From: an uncultured Holophagaceae bacterium
Lineage (GTDB): Bacteria; Acidobacteriota; Holophagae; Holophagales; Holophagaceae
Direction of reading: 5' to 3'
DNA: 64,000 bases
Assembly (NCBI GenBank): GCA_903913215.1
Contig: CAIWKE010000023.1
Coordinates: forward strand, 45,403-109,402
Shown: piece by piece, positions 31,205 through 40,435 of the stretch
How positions within the stretch are numbered: the first letter of the stretch is position 1
Layout of the letters: each line of letters begins with the position of its first letter
Program-made: the position numbers and the translations under genes
The notes under the pieces: generated by a model
The model's input: only the letters and a program-made list of their open reading frames with translations
The model's database searches: none
What the model was told of the DNA's origin: nothing

Positions 31205-31567
31205 ATGGGCCGCATTTTCACCCTCGCTGAAGCCCAGGCCCTGATGCCGCAGGTGAAGGGCACCACCCTGCCGGTCTACACCCTGGCCGCGAGCCTGGCC
31301 GAAGAACTGAGTCAGGCCGAAGAGGCCAACGACGAGACCCGGGCCGAGGATCTGCGGGAGCGCCTGCAGACCCTGGTGCAGAGCTGGCAGCAGAGCATGC
31401 AGGACTTGGAGGCCGATGTGAAGGGCCTCTGGCTCGGGGACTTCGACTCTGGCGACGGCTACTGGTGCTGGGCCTATCCCGAGGAAGAGCTGAACCACTG
31501 GCACAGCTACGAAGGGGGCTTCCGTTCGCGGATCCCCGCAGCTCAGCGGCCGGGCGTGCAGGCCTGA
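31205..31567 (+). CDS. DUF2203 family protein
   Basis: A 120-residue protein matching DUF2203 in its two ends: FTLAEAQALMPQVKGT at the start, and VKGLWLGDFDSGDGYWCWAYPEEELNHWHSYEGGF in spaced pieces at the end. The family is small, soluble and of unknown function. A GGAGG box is four bases before the ATG. It is divergent from the lpxB operon and is followed by the alkyltransferase-like gene after 10 bases, so the two are likely one transcript. Confidence 0.8.
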   Translation: MGRIFTLAEAQALMPQVKGTTLPVYTLAASLAEELSQAEEANDETRAEDLRERLQTLVQSWQQSMQDLEADVKGLWLGDFDSGDGYWCWAYPEEELNHWHSYEGGFRSRIPAAQRPGVQA

Positions 31568-31577
31568 GGTAGCAGCG

Positions 31578-31940
31578 TTGTCCAAGTCCGCTGAGCCATC
31601 CGTTGTGGCCTTCCGGGAGACGGTGCTGGCCATCGTGGCGCGCATCCCGAAGGGGAAGCTGGCGTCCTATGGGCAGGTGGCGGCGCTGGCGGGATTCCCG
31701 CAACGCCCCCGTCAGGTGGGCATGGTGCTGTCGGGCCTGCCCGAGGGCACCATGCTGCCCTGGCATCGCGTGGTGAACACTCGGGGCTATGTGCCCAGCC
31801 GGGGCCGCTGGTGGGGCGCCTTCGAGCAGATCGGACGCCTGCGGGAAGAGGGCATCGCGGTGGACGACCTGGGCAACCTGGATCTGGAAGCCCACCGCTG
31901 GGACGGTTCCGTCAAGGCGCGGAAACCGCGCAAAGGCTGA
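31578..31940 (+). CDS. Alkyltransferase-like protein (ATL, MGMT fold)
   Basis: A 120-residue protein of the O6-alkylguanine-DNA alkyltransferase fold. The segment VARIPKGKLASYGQVAALAG is the DNA-binding helix region. The active-site PCHRV of true transferases reads PWHRVVN, with Trp for Cys, which defines ATL proteins. These bind alkylated guanine and hand the site to nucleotide excision repair rather than repairing it directly. The TTG start follows a GAGG box. It is probably co-transcribed with the DUF2203 gene. Confidence 0.85.
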   Translation: MSKSAEPSVVAFRETVLAIVARIPKGKLASYGQVAALAGFPQRPRQVGMVLSGLPEGTMLPWHRVVNTRGYVPSRGRWWGAFEQIGRLREEGIAVDDLGNLDLEAHRWDGSVKARKPRKG

Positions 31941-32010
31941 CCCCATGCGGTGATGGACCTTGCGGGACCGCTTGGCGGTCCGCTCAGGTACACTGGAGCC
32001 GGAGGGCCCC

Positions 32011-32247
32011 ATGAAGGTTCGCGTGTCCGTACAGTTGAAGCCCGGCATCCTGGATCCCCAGGGCAAGGCCGTGGAACAGGGCCTCCATGGCTTCGGCTTT
32101 GCCGTGGACCACGTGCGCATCGGCCGCCTCATCGAGATGGACGTGCCCGGCACCGATCCCGAGGAAGTGAAGGCCCGAGCCCTGGCCATGTGCGAGAAGC
32201 TGCTGGTCAATCCTGTGATGGAGAAGGCCTCCATCGAGGTGCTCTGA
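32011..32247 (+). CDS. purS: Phosphoribosylformylglycinamidine synthase subunit PurS
   Basis: A 78-residue small subunit of the FGAM synthase complex, which passes ammonia between PurQ and PurL in purine synthesis. MKVRVSVQLKPGILDPQGKAV, in spaced form, and RIGRLIEMDV are typical. GGAG boxes precede the ATG. The stop shares bases with the purQ start (TGATG). A 7-bp stem hairpin (31965-31971 with 31975-31981) lies in the short leader. Confidence 0.92.
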   Translation: MKVRVSVQLKPGILDPQGKAVEQGLHGFGFAVDHVRIGRLIEMDVPGTDPEEVKARALAMCEKLLVNPVMEKASIEVL

Positions 32248-32945
32248 TGCGGGTGGCTGTGCCGGTCTTCCCGGGCTCGAACTGCGATCACGACGCACTG
32301 CACGCCTGCGGCACCATCATGGGCTGGGAGACCATTCCCGTCTGGCATCAGGAGACCCGCCTGCCCGAGGGCACGGAGTTGGTCTTCGTGCCCGGGGGTT
32401 TCAGCTACGGCGACTACCTGCGCTGCGGTGCCATCGCCGCCCTGGCGCCCATCATGGCGGATGTGAAGCGACACGCAGACAACGGCGGCCTGGTGCTGGG
32501 CGTCTGCAACGGCTTCCAGATCCTCTGCGAGGCTCAGCTGCTGCCCGGCGCCCTGTTGCGCAACGAGTCGCTGCGCTTCATTCACACAGACGTCCACCTG
32601 CGTGTGGAGCGCGCGGACCTGCCCTTCACCCGCGCGCTGAAAGCTGGCGAAGTATTTCGTGTGCCCATCGCCCACGCCGAAGGGAACTACACACTGGATC
32701 CTATGGAACTGGCCGATCTGGAGGCTCGGGGTGGTGTGGCCTTCCGGTACTGCTCCGAGCGGGGGGAGATTGGCGAATCCCACGTGCCCAATGGGGCCAT
32801 GAACGGCATCGCCGGCATCGTGAACCTGAAGGGCAATGTGCTCGGCATGATGCCCCACCCAGAGCGCGCGGTAGATCCCAAACTAGGACCAACAGGCGGG
32901 TTAGGCATGTTCTTCAGCCTTGCGGACAGCTTTTCTCGGGCCTGA
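32247..32945 (+). CDS. purQ: Phosphoribosylformylglycinamidine synthase subunit PurQ
   Basis: A 232-residue class I glutamine amidotransferase that releases ammonia from glutamine for PurL. It has the nucleophile in LGVCNGFQIL, the catalytic pair in MMPHPERAV, and FPGSNCDHDA at the N-terminus. It is coupled to purS by a TGATG overlap. The large subunit purL lies 4 kb away on the other strand, so the complex is encoded in two loci. Confidence 0.94.
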   Translation: MRVAVPVFPGSNCDHDALHACGTIMGWETIPVWHQETRLPEGTELVFVPGGFSYGDYLRCGAIAALAPIMADVKRHADNGGLVLGVCNGFQILCEAQLLPGALLRNESLRFIHTDVHLRVERADLPFTRALKAGEVFRVPIAHAEGNYTLDPMELADLEARGGVAFRYCSERGEIGESHVPNGAMNGIAGIVNLKGNVLGMMPHPERAVDPKLGPTGGLGMFFSLADSFSRA

Positions 32946-32957
32946 TAGATATCACAT

Positions 32958-32985
32958 TTACTTACAGTATGAAAAACGGAAGTAA
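32958..32985. promoter_or_regulatory. Inverted repeat upstream of the AraC regulator
   Basis: TTACTT (32958-32963) and AAGTAA (32980-32985) face each other across 16 bases in the AT-rich gap between purQ and the AraC-type gene. It could be a binding dyad for that regulator or part of its promoter. Confidence 0.3.
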
Positions 32986-33050
32986 CTGAGGATGTTTTCC
33001 TGTCATCCTTCCGGAACGCCTCGATAGGCATAACTGTTTCTTCCTGGGCC

Positions 33051-33908
33051 ATGAGCGAATCCGAAACCAAAAACCTCCAAACCTTCACAAGCGGCCCACT
33101 CCGCCTCTCCGTGCTGAAACGAGATCCCGTACCTGGGAAATTGTTGCCCGCTAGGGATGCGTGGACCCTCCTGCAACCCACCCATGCTGTGCGCGTGTGC
33201 ACCGGCGAGGATCGCGAAGAGGGCGTCATCCGCTCCGGCGATTTGGCCCTGCTGCTGCCCGGCTTCGGCCACACCCTGAAGCGGCATCACGCCAACACGC
33301 CCTTCGGCTTCACGGCGCTCTTCATGGAAGGCCCCTTCCCGGAGCCGCTCCTCTCGTCGCTGCAGCACCCGCCCCGCAAGTGGCAGGAGTCCAGTTTCGC
33401 CGTGCTGCGCAGCCTCAGCCTGAAGCAGCTGTTCAGCATCTTCAGCCAGGAACTGTCCAATCCGGACGGCGTGCAGCTCATGACCCGCGAGCTCTTCCTC
33501 ATCCTGCTGGGCGCCGAGTTGGCCCGCCTGACCGAGAAGGAGGATCGGGGCCGCTTCCCCTACCGCCTCAACCGCTCCACCCTGCAGCTGGTGCTGGACC
33601 ACATGGAAGTCCACATCGGCGCCAAGAACAGCGTGCCTGAACTGGCGACCATGGCCCGCTGCACGCCGGACCACTTCATCCGCCTCTTCCGCGAAGCCAC
33701 CAGCACCACACCCCACCAATACCTCATTGAGCGTCGCCTCCAGCGCGCCGTGACCCTGCTGGCGAATGGTGAGCGCCCCAGCGATGTGGCGAAGATCCTG
33801 GGCTTCTACGATGCCAGTGCCTTCACCCGCGCCTTCAAGCGTCGCTTCGGCGTCCCCCCAAGCGAATACGCGCAGGAAGCCTACGAGCGTCAGTTCCCGA
33901 AGAAGTAG
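33051..33908 (+). CDS. AraC family transcriptional regulator
   Basis: A 285-residue regulator. The N-terminal half (about 1-180) is a cupin-like effector domain with GDLALLLPGFGHTL. The C-terminal half has the two HTH motifs of AraC proteins: VPELATMARCTPDHFIRLF and SDVAKILGFYDASAFTRAF, followed by RFGVPPSEY. Target genes are not evident from context, as its neighbours are purine and secreted-protein genes. A strong bidirectional terminator follows. Confidence 0.9.
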   Translation: MSESETKNLQTFTSGPLRLSVLKRDPVPGKLLPARDAWTLLQPTHAVRVCTGEDREEGVIRSGDLALLLPGFGHTLKRHHANTPFGFTALFMEGPFPEPLLSSLQHPPRKWQESSFAVLRSLSLKQLFSIFSQELSNPDGVQLMTRELFLILLGAELARLTEKEDRGRFPYRLNRSTLQLVLDHMEVHIGAKNSVPELATMARCTPDHFIRLFREATSTTPHQYLIERRLQRAVTLLANGERPSDVAKILGFYDASAFTRAFKRRFGVPPSEYAQEAYERQFPKK

Positions 33909-33921
33909 TTGTCTGCAGCAC

Positions 33922-33952
33922 AAAAAAAGGGCGCCGAGGGCGCCCTTTTTTT
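33922..33952. terminator. Bidirectional intrinsic terminator
   Basis: GGGCGCC and GGCGCCC pair around GAG, with seven A before and seven T after. It serves the AraC gene and the convergent secreted-protein gene. Confidence 0.9.
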
Positions 33953-33970
33953 GTGCTTGGTCGGAAAAGC

Positions 33971-34327
33971 CTACTTGGCAGCTTTTTCCGTAACGGTCTT
34001 GGCCTTGGTGGCGCCTTTGGCGGCGTCGGACTTGGTCTTGGTCTTGGCCTTTTCGGACCCGGACTTGGCGGCCGTTTCACCCTTGGCGGTGGCGGCCTTC
34101 ACCTTGTCGCCGGCCATGGGCACAGCGCCAGCCTTGGCGTCGACCTTGCCCTTGGCGTCTGAGGCCTTCTTATCGGCCTTGGCCTTGGTCTGATCGGTCT
34201 TCTCGTCAGCTTTGGCCTTGCCTTTGTCGACCAGGGCATCAGCCTGGCCCTTGAGGTCAGCCTTGGAGGGGATCTGGGCCGAGAGGGCCATGGACACACC
34301 GAGCAGGACGGGGAACAGCAACTTCAT
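33971..34327 (-). CDS. Exported Lys/Ala-rich low-complexity protein
   Basis: A 118-residue protein with a signal peptide (MKLLFPVLLGVSMALSAQ) and a repetitive, highly charged body of Lys, Ala, Asp and Thr (for example KADEKTDQTKAKADKKAS). It resembles histone-H1-like or LEA-type disordered proteins but is exported. A periplasmic or surface role is likely; the function is unknown. It shares the terminator with the AraC gene. Confidence 0.7.
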   Translation of the reverse strand: MKLLFPVLLGVSMALSAQIPSKADLKGQADALVDKGKAKADEKTDQTKAKADKKASDAKGKVDAKAGAVPMAGDKVKAATAKGETAAKSGSEKAKTKTKSDAAKGATKAKTVTEKAAK

Positions 34328-34370
34328 AGGTCACTCCTGATAAAAGACGAATACTGGATGCGGCGGGGTC

Positions 34371-34649
34371 TCAGGGCTTGCAGGTCTTGCAGGGCTTGTA
34401 GCCGGCCTTGGTGGCCTCAGCCGAGGAGGCGAAGGAGACCTTGTTCTCGGCCTTCATCTTGGCGATGCCCTTGCAATCGGCCTTGTGGAAGATCTTGGAA
34501 TCCTTGTTGGCCACGATGCCCGTGGCGGCCGGGGCGGGCTTGGCGGCAGGTGCGGCCGGCGCAGGCTTCGCGGCGGGTGCCGCCTTGGGGGCGGGAGCTT
34601 GAGCCACCAGGGAGGCGGCGAAGAGCAGGGCAAAGAGGGCGCGATTCAT
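34371..34649 (-). CDS. Exported protein with Ada-type zinc-binding motif
   Basis: A 92-residue protein. A signal peptide (MNRALFALLFAASLVAQ) and an Ala/Pro/Lys linker precede a small domain IVANKDSKIFHKADCKG...GYKPCKTCKP, which matches the metal-binding fold related to the Ada N-terminus, with Cys and His ligands. Such domains occur at the ends of secreted nucleases and as lone exported proteins. It could bind zinc or DNA in the envelope. It lies upstream of the Lys/Ala-rich gene, 43 bp away. Confidence 0.75.
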   Translation of the reverse strand: MNRALFALLFAASLVAQAPAPKAAPAAKPAPAAPAAKPAPAATGIVANKDSKIFHKADCKGIAKMKAENKVSFASSAEATKAGYKPCKTCKP

Positions 34650-34697
34650 GAAATCTCCTTGTGGGTTCAGGTCATGGTACCTGCGCGGGGGTGGTCG

Positions 34698-36299
34698 TCA
34701 ACCCGGAATTGGTGCGGTTTTGGCAAATTTTGCCTTGTGTCTTGCGTGCGTCGCCTGTTCAAAGGCATAGCCCAGCCCCAGCAGGGTGCCTTCCTGCCAT
34801 GGACCCGCCACGAAGGAGAGCCCCACCGGCAGACCGAAGGCGAAGCCGGCGGGCACGGTGAGGTGTGGGCAGCCCGCCACGGCGGCGGGACTGGAGAAGC
34901 TGGCCCCAGAAGCATCGCCGTTCAGGTGGTCGATGAGCCAGGCCGGGCTGCCCGTGGGCGCCACCAGAGCCTTGAGCTGATGCTGCTCCAGCAGGCCGAG
35001 GATGTCGCGACGCGCCTGGGCGCAGCTGCCCAGGGCCTTCTGGTAGGCGGACTCCGTGAGGGGGCCCTTGGCCTGCGCCTGGGTGAGCAGTTCCTGACCG
35101 AAGAACGGCAATTCCCGGTCCCGATGGGCTTCGTTGAAGGTGATGAGGCCGGCCATGTCCTTCACAGCGCCGCCGCGTACCGCAAGGTAGGCGTTGAGGC
35201 CTGCTTTGAACTCATAGAGCAGCACCTCGAACTCCGCATCATCGTAGGCGGCGGTCTTCAGCTCCACCTCCACCAGCACCGCACCCTGGGCCCGCAGGGC
35301 TGCCAGGGCGCCCTGCATCACGCCATCCACGTGAGCATGCACGCCCATGAAGTTCTTCACCAGGCCGAGCCGCGCGCCATTCAGTGCCGTGGGATCCAGA
35401 AAGCGGGTGTAGTCCGCCTGGACCTGGGCCCCGGCCGTGGCGGGGTCGTGCGGGTCCACACCCGCCAGGGCACCCAGCAACAGGGCCGCATCGCGCACCG
35501 TGCGGGTCATGGGCCCAGCAGTGTCCTGGGTGTGGGAGAGGGGGATGATGCCGCTGCGGCTGAGGAGACCCACCGTGGGCTTCAAGCCCACCAGACCGCA
35601 GGCGTTGGCAGGACTCACCACGGAGCCGTCAGTCTCGGTACCCACCGCCACGGCACAGAGGTTGGCTGACGCAGCCGTGCCGGATCCCGAGCTGGAGCCG
35701 CTGGGACTGCGATCCAGGGCGTAGGGATTCCGAGTCTGGCCCCCGCGCCCGCTCCAGCCGCTGCTGCTGCGCGTGGAGCGCATGTTGGCCCACTCGCTGA
35801 GGTTGGTCTTGCCCAGGAGGATGGCCCCGGCCTCGCGGAGCCGCTGCACGATGAAGGCGTCCTGCCTGGGCGCAGGCGCGTCCGCCAGCGCCAGGGAGCC
35901 CGCCGTGGTCTTCATACGATCCGCGGTCTCGATGTTGTCCTTGATGAGCACTGGGATGCCGTGGAGGGGGCCCCGCAGCTTGCCGGCGCGGCGCTCCGCA
36001 TCAAGGCTGCGAGCCAGGGCCAGGGCCTCGGGATTCAATTCGATGACCGAATTCAGCTTCGGCCCGGTCTGGTCCAGGGCCTGGATGCGGGCCTGATAGC
36101 CGCGCACCAGATCCACGGCGGTCCAGTGCCCCGCCGCCATGCCCGCCTGCAACCCCGCCACGGTGGCCTCCTCCAGCTCCAGCCCGCGGGGACCGGCTTT
36201 GGCATTGGCTTCGGCCGCGCCCAGGGTCGCGGCGCCCGCCGCCAGGCCCAGCCCCAGGAAGGTGCGGCGGTCGAGGGGAAGGATCGCAGGGGTCGGCAT
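34698..36299 (-). CDS. Amidase signature family enzyme with Tat signal
   Basis: A 533-residue amidase. A twin-arginine signal (DRRTFLGLGLAAGAATLG) sends it to the periplasm. The Ser-cis-Ser-Lys triad is visible: Lys in VLIKDNIETAD, the Gly/Ser-rich SPSGSSSGSGTAAS, and TETDGSVVSPA. It hydrolyses amide bonds, but the substrate is unknown. Export rules out a GatA role in tRNA amidation. It starts at an ATG close to the Tat motif. Confidence 0.88.
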   Translation of the reverse strand: MPTPAILPLDRRTFLGLGLAAGAATLGAAEANAKAGPRGLELEEATVAGLQAGMAAGHWTAVDLVRGYQARIQALDQTGPKLNSVIELNPEALALARSLDAERRAGKLRGPLHGIPVLIKDNIETADRMKTTAGSLALADAPAPRQDAFIVQRLREAGAILLGKTNLSEWANMRSTRSSSGWSGRGGQTRNPYALDRSPSGSSSGSGTAASANLCAVAVGTETDGSVVSPANACGLVGLKPTVGLLSRSGIIPLSHTQDTAGPMTRTVRDAALLLGALAGVDPHDPATAGAQVQADYTRFLDPTALNGARLGLVKNFMGVHAHVDGVMQGALAALRAQGAVLVEVELKTAAYDDAEFEVLLYEFKAGLNAYLAVRGGAVKDMAGLITFNEAHRDRELPFFGQELLTQAQAKGPLTESAYQKALGSCAQARRDILGLLEQHQLKALVAPTGSPAWLIDHLNGDASGASFSSPAAVAGCPHLTVPAGFAFGLPVGLSFVAGPWQEGTLLGLGYAFEQATHARHKAKFAKTAPIPG

Positions 36300-36422
36300 G
36301 GCAACTCCGGAATGGAAGGGTTGGGACCATAGTGCCGGACCTTGGCCGATCCGGGCCGCTGTTTCGCCGATGCGGCCCTGCCAAGTCGCCAGGGCCGCCC
36401 CATGCTGGTTCCGGAGGCAACC

Positions 36423-36611
36423 ATGGCTTCATTCCTGCTCTGGCTCATCCTGCTGGTCTTCTGCTGGCCCCTGGCCCTGGTGGCCCTGGTGCTATATCCC
36501 CTGATCTGGCTGCTGCTCCTGCCCTTCCGGCTTCTGGGTTTCGCCGTGGAGGGCGCCTTCGGCCTTGTGCGCGGGCTCTTCCTGCTGCCCGGGCGGATCC
36601 TGGGACGTTAG
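36423..36611 (+). CDS. Small hydrophobic membrane protein (62 residues)
   Basis: A 62-residue, almost wholly hydrophobic protein (MASFLLWLILLVFCWPLALV then LLLLPFRLLGFAVEG) with one or two membrane helices. GGAGG lies five bases before ATG. The function is unknown. It is followed 109 bases later by another 62-residue gene on the same strand. Confidence 0.6.
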   Translation: MASFLLWLILLVFCWPLALVALVLYPLIWLLLLPFRLLGFAVEGAFGLVRGLFLLPGRILGR

Positions 36612-36720
36612 GCTCTGGACGCAGAAGCTGATCCGCTGGCGGCCACCCCTTGGTGGACCGATATTGCACCTGGGCATGCTCCGCAACCATCCGGTTCCGG
36701 ACCGCCCGGGGGAGGTCTCC

Positions 36721-36909
36721 ATGGATCTCTATCTTGAACCGAAGGAAATGGAGCTGCTCCAGCACCTGCTTGCTCAGCGGCTGGAGGATCTCCAACGGGC
36801 AATCCATCACACGGACAGTCGCAGCTACCGTGCGGAGCTCAAGACCGACGAAGCCCTGCTTGCCGGCATCCTGGCCAAGGTGAAGGCGCCGCAAGCCATC
36901 GGCATCTGA
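36721..36909 (+). CDS. Small soluble protein (62 residues)
   Basis: A 62-residue protein beginning MDLYLEPKEMELLQHLLAQR, with a long amphipathic helix and ELKTDEALLAGILAKV. GGAGG lies five bases before ATG. The family is not named here but the layout resembles small conserved proteins of unknown function. It ends nine bases before the convergent purL stop. Confidence 0.6.
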   Translation: MDLYLEPKEMELLQHLLAQRLEDLQRAIHHTDSRSYRAELKTDEALLAGILAKVKAPQAIGI

Positions 36910-36918
36910 GACCGCAGG

Positions 36919-39219
36919 CTAGAGCAGGGCTTTCTCCAGAGCCTCCGCATGGAGGCGCTTGAGGTCTGCAGCTTCGGCGTCGAATAGGGGCTGCCCGTCC
37001 ACGGCCAGGGTGATGCGAGAGCCGCCCGTGCTGCCGATCTTGGCGCAGGGAATCCGATGGGTGGCGCAGAGGGTGGCCAGACTGCCCTCGCCCTCGGCAC
37101 TCACAGAGACCACAATGCGGCCCGCCGTTTCCCCAAAGAGGAGGCCGTCGAGGCGGAGTCCGCCACGGCTGAGGAGGAGTTGGCAGCCCATGTCGCCCCC
37201 GAAGGCGCTTTCCAGGGCCGCCACCAGGAGGCCACCTTCGCTGGTGTCGTGGGCGCTGCGGATGAGGCCCAGGCGGATGCCCTCCCGCACACAGGCCTGG
37301 AGCCGAAGCTCCTCGTCCAGGCGCAACTCGGGACATGCGCCCTCCGTGCGGCCCGTGCGCAGCATGAGGTACTCGCTGCCGCCCAGCTCGTCCCGGGTCT
37401 CGCCCAGCAGGAAGATGCCGTCGTGAATGGCCCGGAAGCCGGAGCCGCAGATGCGGTTACCCACTTTTGAGAGGGCCGTTGCATCGGGGCCGGCCACGGC
37501 CACGGGGCCCGCGCAGTCCTCCACCAGCCCAACGGCGGCGATCATGGGGGTGGGCTGGATGCTCTGCCCCTCGGTGTCGTTGTAGAGGCTGACGTTGCCA
37601 CTGACGATGGGCACGTCCAGGGCCAGGCAGGCCTGGCGGATGCCCAGGCAGCCCTGCTCGAAGGTCCACATGTTCTCGGGCTTCTCGGGATTGCCGTAGT
37701 TGAGGCAGTCCGTGAGGCCGATGGGCTCGGCCCCCACGCAGGCCAGATTGCGGCAGGCCTCTGCCACAGCGTGGGCCGCGCCCCAGAAGGGATCCAGGTA
37801 GCAGAAACGGTTGTTGCAATCGCTGCTTATGGCCACGGCCTTGCCTGTGTCCTGGCCCGCCTCGTCCTTCACGCGGATGATGCCCGCGTCGCCCCGTCCC
37901 ATGCCCAGCAGGGTGTTGCTGCGCACGGTGCCGTCGTACTGCTCGAAGATCCAGCGCTTGCTGGCCACGGTAGGCGCCTGGAGGAGCTGGCGCAGGGTGC
38001 GCTCGACCTCCGTGGGCTTCAGGTCTGTCGGCAGAGGCGCGGCGGCGGCGCCATCCAGGTAGGCAGGGCGCTGGCGGGGCCGGTCGTACTTGGGAGCGGC
38101 ATCCACCAGGGGCTGAATGGGGAGGTTGATGACGGGAGTGCCATGCCAGCTGCCGATGAAGCGGCCGCTGTCCGTGACTTCGCCCACCACGCAGGCGTCC
38201 AGACCCCACTTGTGCAGCACCGTGATGATGTTCTGCTCGCAACCGGGCCGGGCTACCAGGAGCATGCGCTCCTGGCTCTCGCTAAGCATCAGCTCGAAGG
38301 GGGTCATCCCCTCTTCGCGCATGGGGACCTGGTCCAGGCGGATCTCCAGGCCTGTGCCCGCACGGCTGGCCATTTCGAAGCTGCTGGAAGTGAGGCCCGC
38401 AGCGCCCATGTCCTGGATGCCGATGACCCAGTCGGTCTGGAAGATCTCCAGGCAGGCCTCCAGCAGCAGCTTCTCCGTGAAGGGATCGCCCACCTGCACC
38501 GTGGGTCGCTTCTCCTCGCTGCCCTCGCCAAACTCCGCCGAGGCCATGCTGGCGCCGTGGATGCCATCCCGGCCGGTCTTGGAGCCGATGTACATCATCT
38601 TGTTGCCCACACCCGAGGCGAAGCCCTTGAAGACCTTGTCCGAGCGCAGCACACCCAAGGTGAAGGCATTCACCAGGATATTGCCGTTGTAGCTGGGGTC
38701 AAAGGCCGCATCCCCGCCCAGCATGGGGATGCCCATGCAGTTGCCGTAGCCTGAGATGCCCGCCGCCACGCCCTTCACCAGGCTCTTCATGCGGGGTGCA
38801 TCCAGGCTGCCGAAGCGCAGGCTGTTGAGGTTGGCCAGGGGCCGCGCACCCATGGTGAACACGTCACGCAGGATGCCGCCCACCCCCGTGGCAGCGCCCT
38901 GGTAGGGCTCGATGAAGCTGGGGTGGTTGTGGCTCTCCATCTTGAAGCAGACGGCCCAGCCATCGCCGATGTCCACCACACCGGCGTTCTCGCCGGGGCC
39001 CTCGATGACGCGGGGCCCCTCCGTGGGCAGGTTCTTCAGGTGGATGCGGCTGGACTTGTAGGAGCAGTGCTCACTCCACATGGCACTGAAGACCCCCAGT
39101 TCTGGGTAGCTCGGCAGGCGGCCGTCCAGGAGGCGCAGGATGACCTGCCACTCATCCTTTGAGAGGCCCAGCTCCAGGGCCAGGGATTCGGTGACGGCCG
39201 GTTCGTGCGCAGCGGACAT
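36919..39219 (-). CDS. purL: Phosphoribosylformylglycinamidine synthase subunit PurL
   Basis: A 766-residue small-type PurL, the ATP-dependent catalytic subunit turning FGAR into FGAM with PurS and PurQ. FSAMWSEHCSYKSSR, KMESHNHPSFIEPYQGA and GVGGILRDVFTMGARP are the diagnostic N-terminal motifs, and NVSLYNDTEG lies in the second half. The gene is complete. It is apart from purSQ and on the other strand, alone with its own start near 39219. Confidence 0.95.
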   Translation of the reverse strand: MSAAHEPAVTESLALELGLSKDEWQVILRLLDGRLPSYPELGVFSAMWSEHCSYKSSRIHLKNLPTEGPRVIEGPGENAGVVDIGDGWAVCFKMESHNHPSFIEPYQGAATGVGGILRDVFTMGARPLANLNSLRFGSLDAPRMKSLVKGVAAGISGYGNCMGIPMLGGDAAFDPSYNGNILVNAFTLGVLRSDKVFKGFASGVGNKMMYIGSKTGRDGIHGASMASAEFGEGSEEKRPTVQVGDPFTEKLLLEACLEIFQTDWVIGIQDMGAAGLTSSSFEMASRAGTGLEIRLDQVPMREEGMTPFELMLSESQERMLLVARPGCEQNIITVLHKWGLDACVVGEVTDSGRFIGSWHGTPVINLPIQPLVDAAPKYDRPRQRPAYLDGAAAAPLPTDLKPTEVERTLRQLLQAPTVASKRWIFEQYDGTVRSNTLLGMGRGDAGIIRVKDEAGQDTGKAVAISSDCNNRFCYLDPFWGAAHAVAEACRNLACVGAEPIGLTDCLNYGNPEKPENMWTFEQGCLGIRQACLALDVPIVSGNVSLYNDTEGQSIQPTPMIAAVGLVEDCAGPVAVAGPDATALSKVGNRICGSGFRAIHDGIFLLGETRDELGGSEYLMLRTGRTEGACPELRLDEELRLQACVREGIRLGLIRSAHDTSEGGLLVAALESAFGGDMGCQLLLSRGGLRLDGLLFGETAGRIVVSVSAEGEGSLATLCATHRIPCAKIGSTGGSRITLAVDGQPLFDAEAADLKRLHAEALEKALL

Positions 39220-39298
39220 GGGGGCTCCGGAAGCCTTGATTCTAGCGGCCCCAGGGCGCAGGAACGAGGCTTGACAGTTGGCACCGCCTTAGGAACGC

Positions 39299-40435
39299 TC
39301 AGGATTGATCGACTTCCATGGGCGCCATGGGGGCCTCCCCGCCTTCGTAGTTGCGCCGGAGGACGCCCTGCACCAGACGCTGGAAGAAGGTGGCCCGCTC
39401 AGGGTTGAACACGATGGACACCGCAGCCTTCAGCTCGCTACCCAGTTCCTGGAGGGCGCCGCTCTCGACACCCGTGCCCAGCAACAGGAAGGGCACCTTG
39501 CCCTGAAAGGTCTCCACCAGGGGCTTGAGGCGGCGGCGCTGGTCCAGGCCCAGGTCCGGCACGTGGTAGAGCACCAAGGAGGGCTTCGAGTTGTAGGCCT
39601 CCTTCAGGGCTGACATGGTGGGGGCCACCCGCCGCAGGGGCTGCATGCCTCCCAGCAACTCCTGCAGGCTGGCTTCCAGGGTCGCATCCCCCGAGACCAG
39701 CACCAGGCCCGTGGGGTGGACGGTCACCAGGCGGCCAGTTCCCGGCACGCCAGTCTCCACACCGCGGCGGGAGATCCGCTCCATGTCCTCCTCACGCCGC
39801 TCGAAGATCCAGCGTGAGAGGGGATGGAGGATGCGCTCGTCGAGCTGGGGTCGGTATTCCACACCGAAAGTGCGGTTCTGGATGTGCCGCAGCTTCACCT
39901 TGGTGTTGATGCGGATGGTGTCGTTGAGCTGGATGGTGACGGCCATGTCGTCACCGGGCTGGAACTCCCCCTCGGCGAAATCACGCGTGCTGTAGATGCG
40001 AGCTCCGGTGGTGCTGAGATCCACCAGGGTTCCGGTGACCAGGTCGTATTTGGGCGTGCTGAACGTGACTGGCACGCGGCCCACCCGATCCACGCGATAG
40101 GCGCCGCGGTGATCTTCCTCATGCAGCACCTCGGGCACGGCCAGACGCAGGGTCTTGCGACCGTCGGCAATGCCGAAGCCCTTCAGGGCCGTGGGCGCTT
40201 CAAGGAAGCTGACCCCGTGGGGGAACCGCATCCTGAGGTCCGAGCTGCGCAGGCCGTACATGGCATCCTCGCGCCCCATGGTGGCGGCGGCGTGGAACTC
40301 AGCGCCCTCGTGTCGGAGGAAGGAGGACTCGAAACGCAGGTAGGGCGTCACCAGAATGATCAGCTCGCGCCGCTCGCAAGCACGCTTGAAGATCTCGGTG
40401 ATGGTCTCCGGATTTCGAATCAGGTTGCCCGTCAA
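39299..40435 (-). CDS. PilZ domain protein with C-terminal receiver-like domain
   Basis: A 378-residue cytosolic protein. The N-terminal 110 residues resemble a YcgR-type flagellar-brake fold. The PilZ c-di-GMP domain is marked by AYRVDRVGRVPV and LVDLSTTGARIYS (DxSxxG). The end (about 255-370), with LVLVSGDATLEASLQEL and PSLVLYHVPDLG, looks like a degenerate response-regulator domain without clear phospho-Asp chemistry. It likely senses c-di-GMP and relays to an unknown partner. It is divergent from the radical SAM gene. Confidence 0.8.
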   Translation of the reverse strand: MTGNLIRNPETITEIFKRACERRELIILVTPYLRFESSFLRHEGAEFHAAATMGREDAMYGLRSSDLRMRFPHGVSFLEAPTALKGFGIADGRKTLRLAVPEVLHEEDHRGAYRVDRVGRVPVTFSTPKYDLVTGTLVDLSTTGARIYSTRDFAEGEFQPGDDMAVTIQLNDTIRINTKVKLRHIQNRTFGVEYRPQLDERILHPLSRWIFERREEDMERISRRGVETGVPGTGRLVTVHPTGLVLVSGDATLEASLQELLGGMQPLRRVAPTMSALKEAYNSKPSLVLYHVPDLGLDQRRRLKPLVETFQGKVPFLLLGTGVESGALQELGSELKAAVSIVFNPERATFFQRLVQGVLRRNYEGGEAPMAPMEVDQS

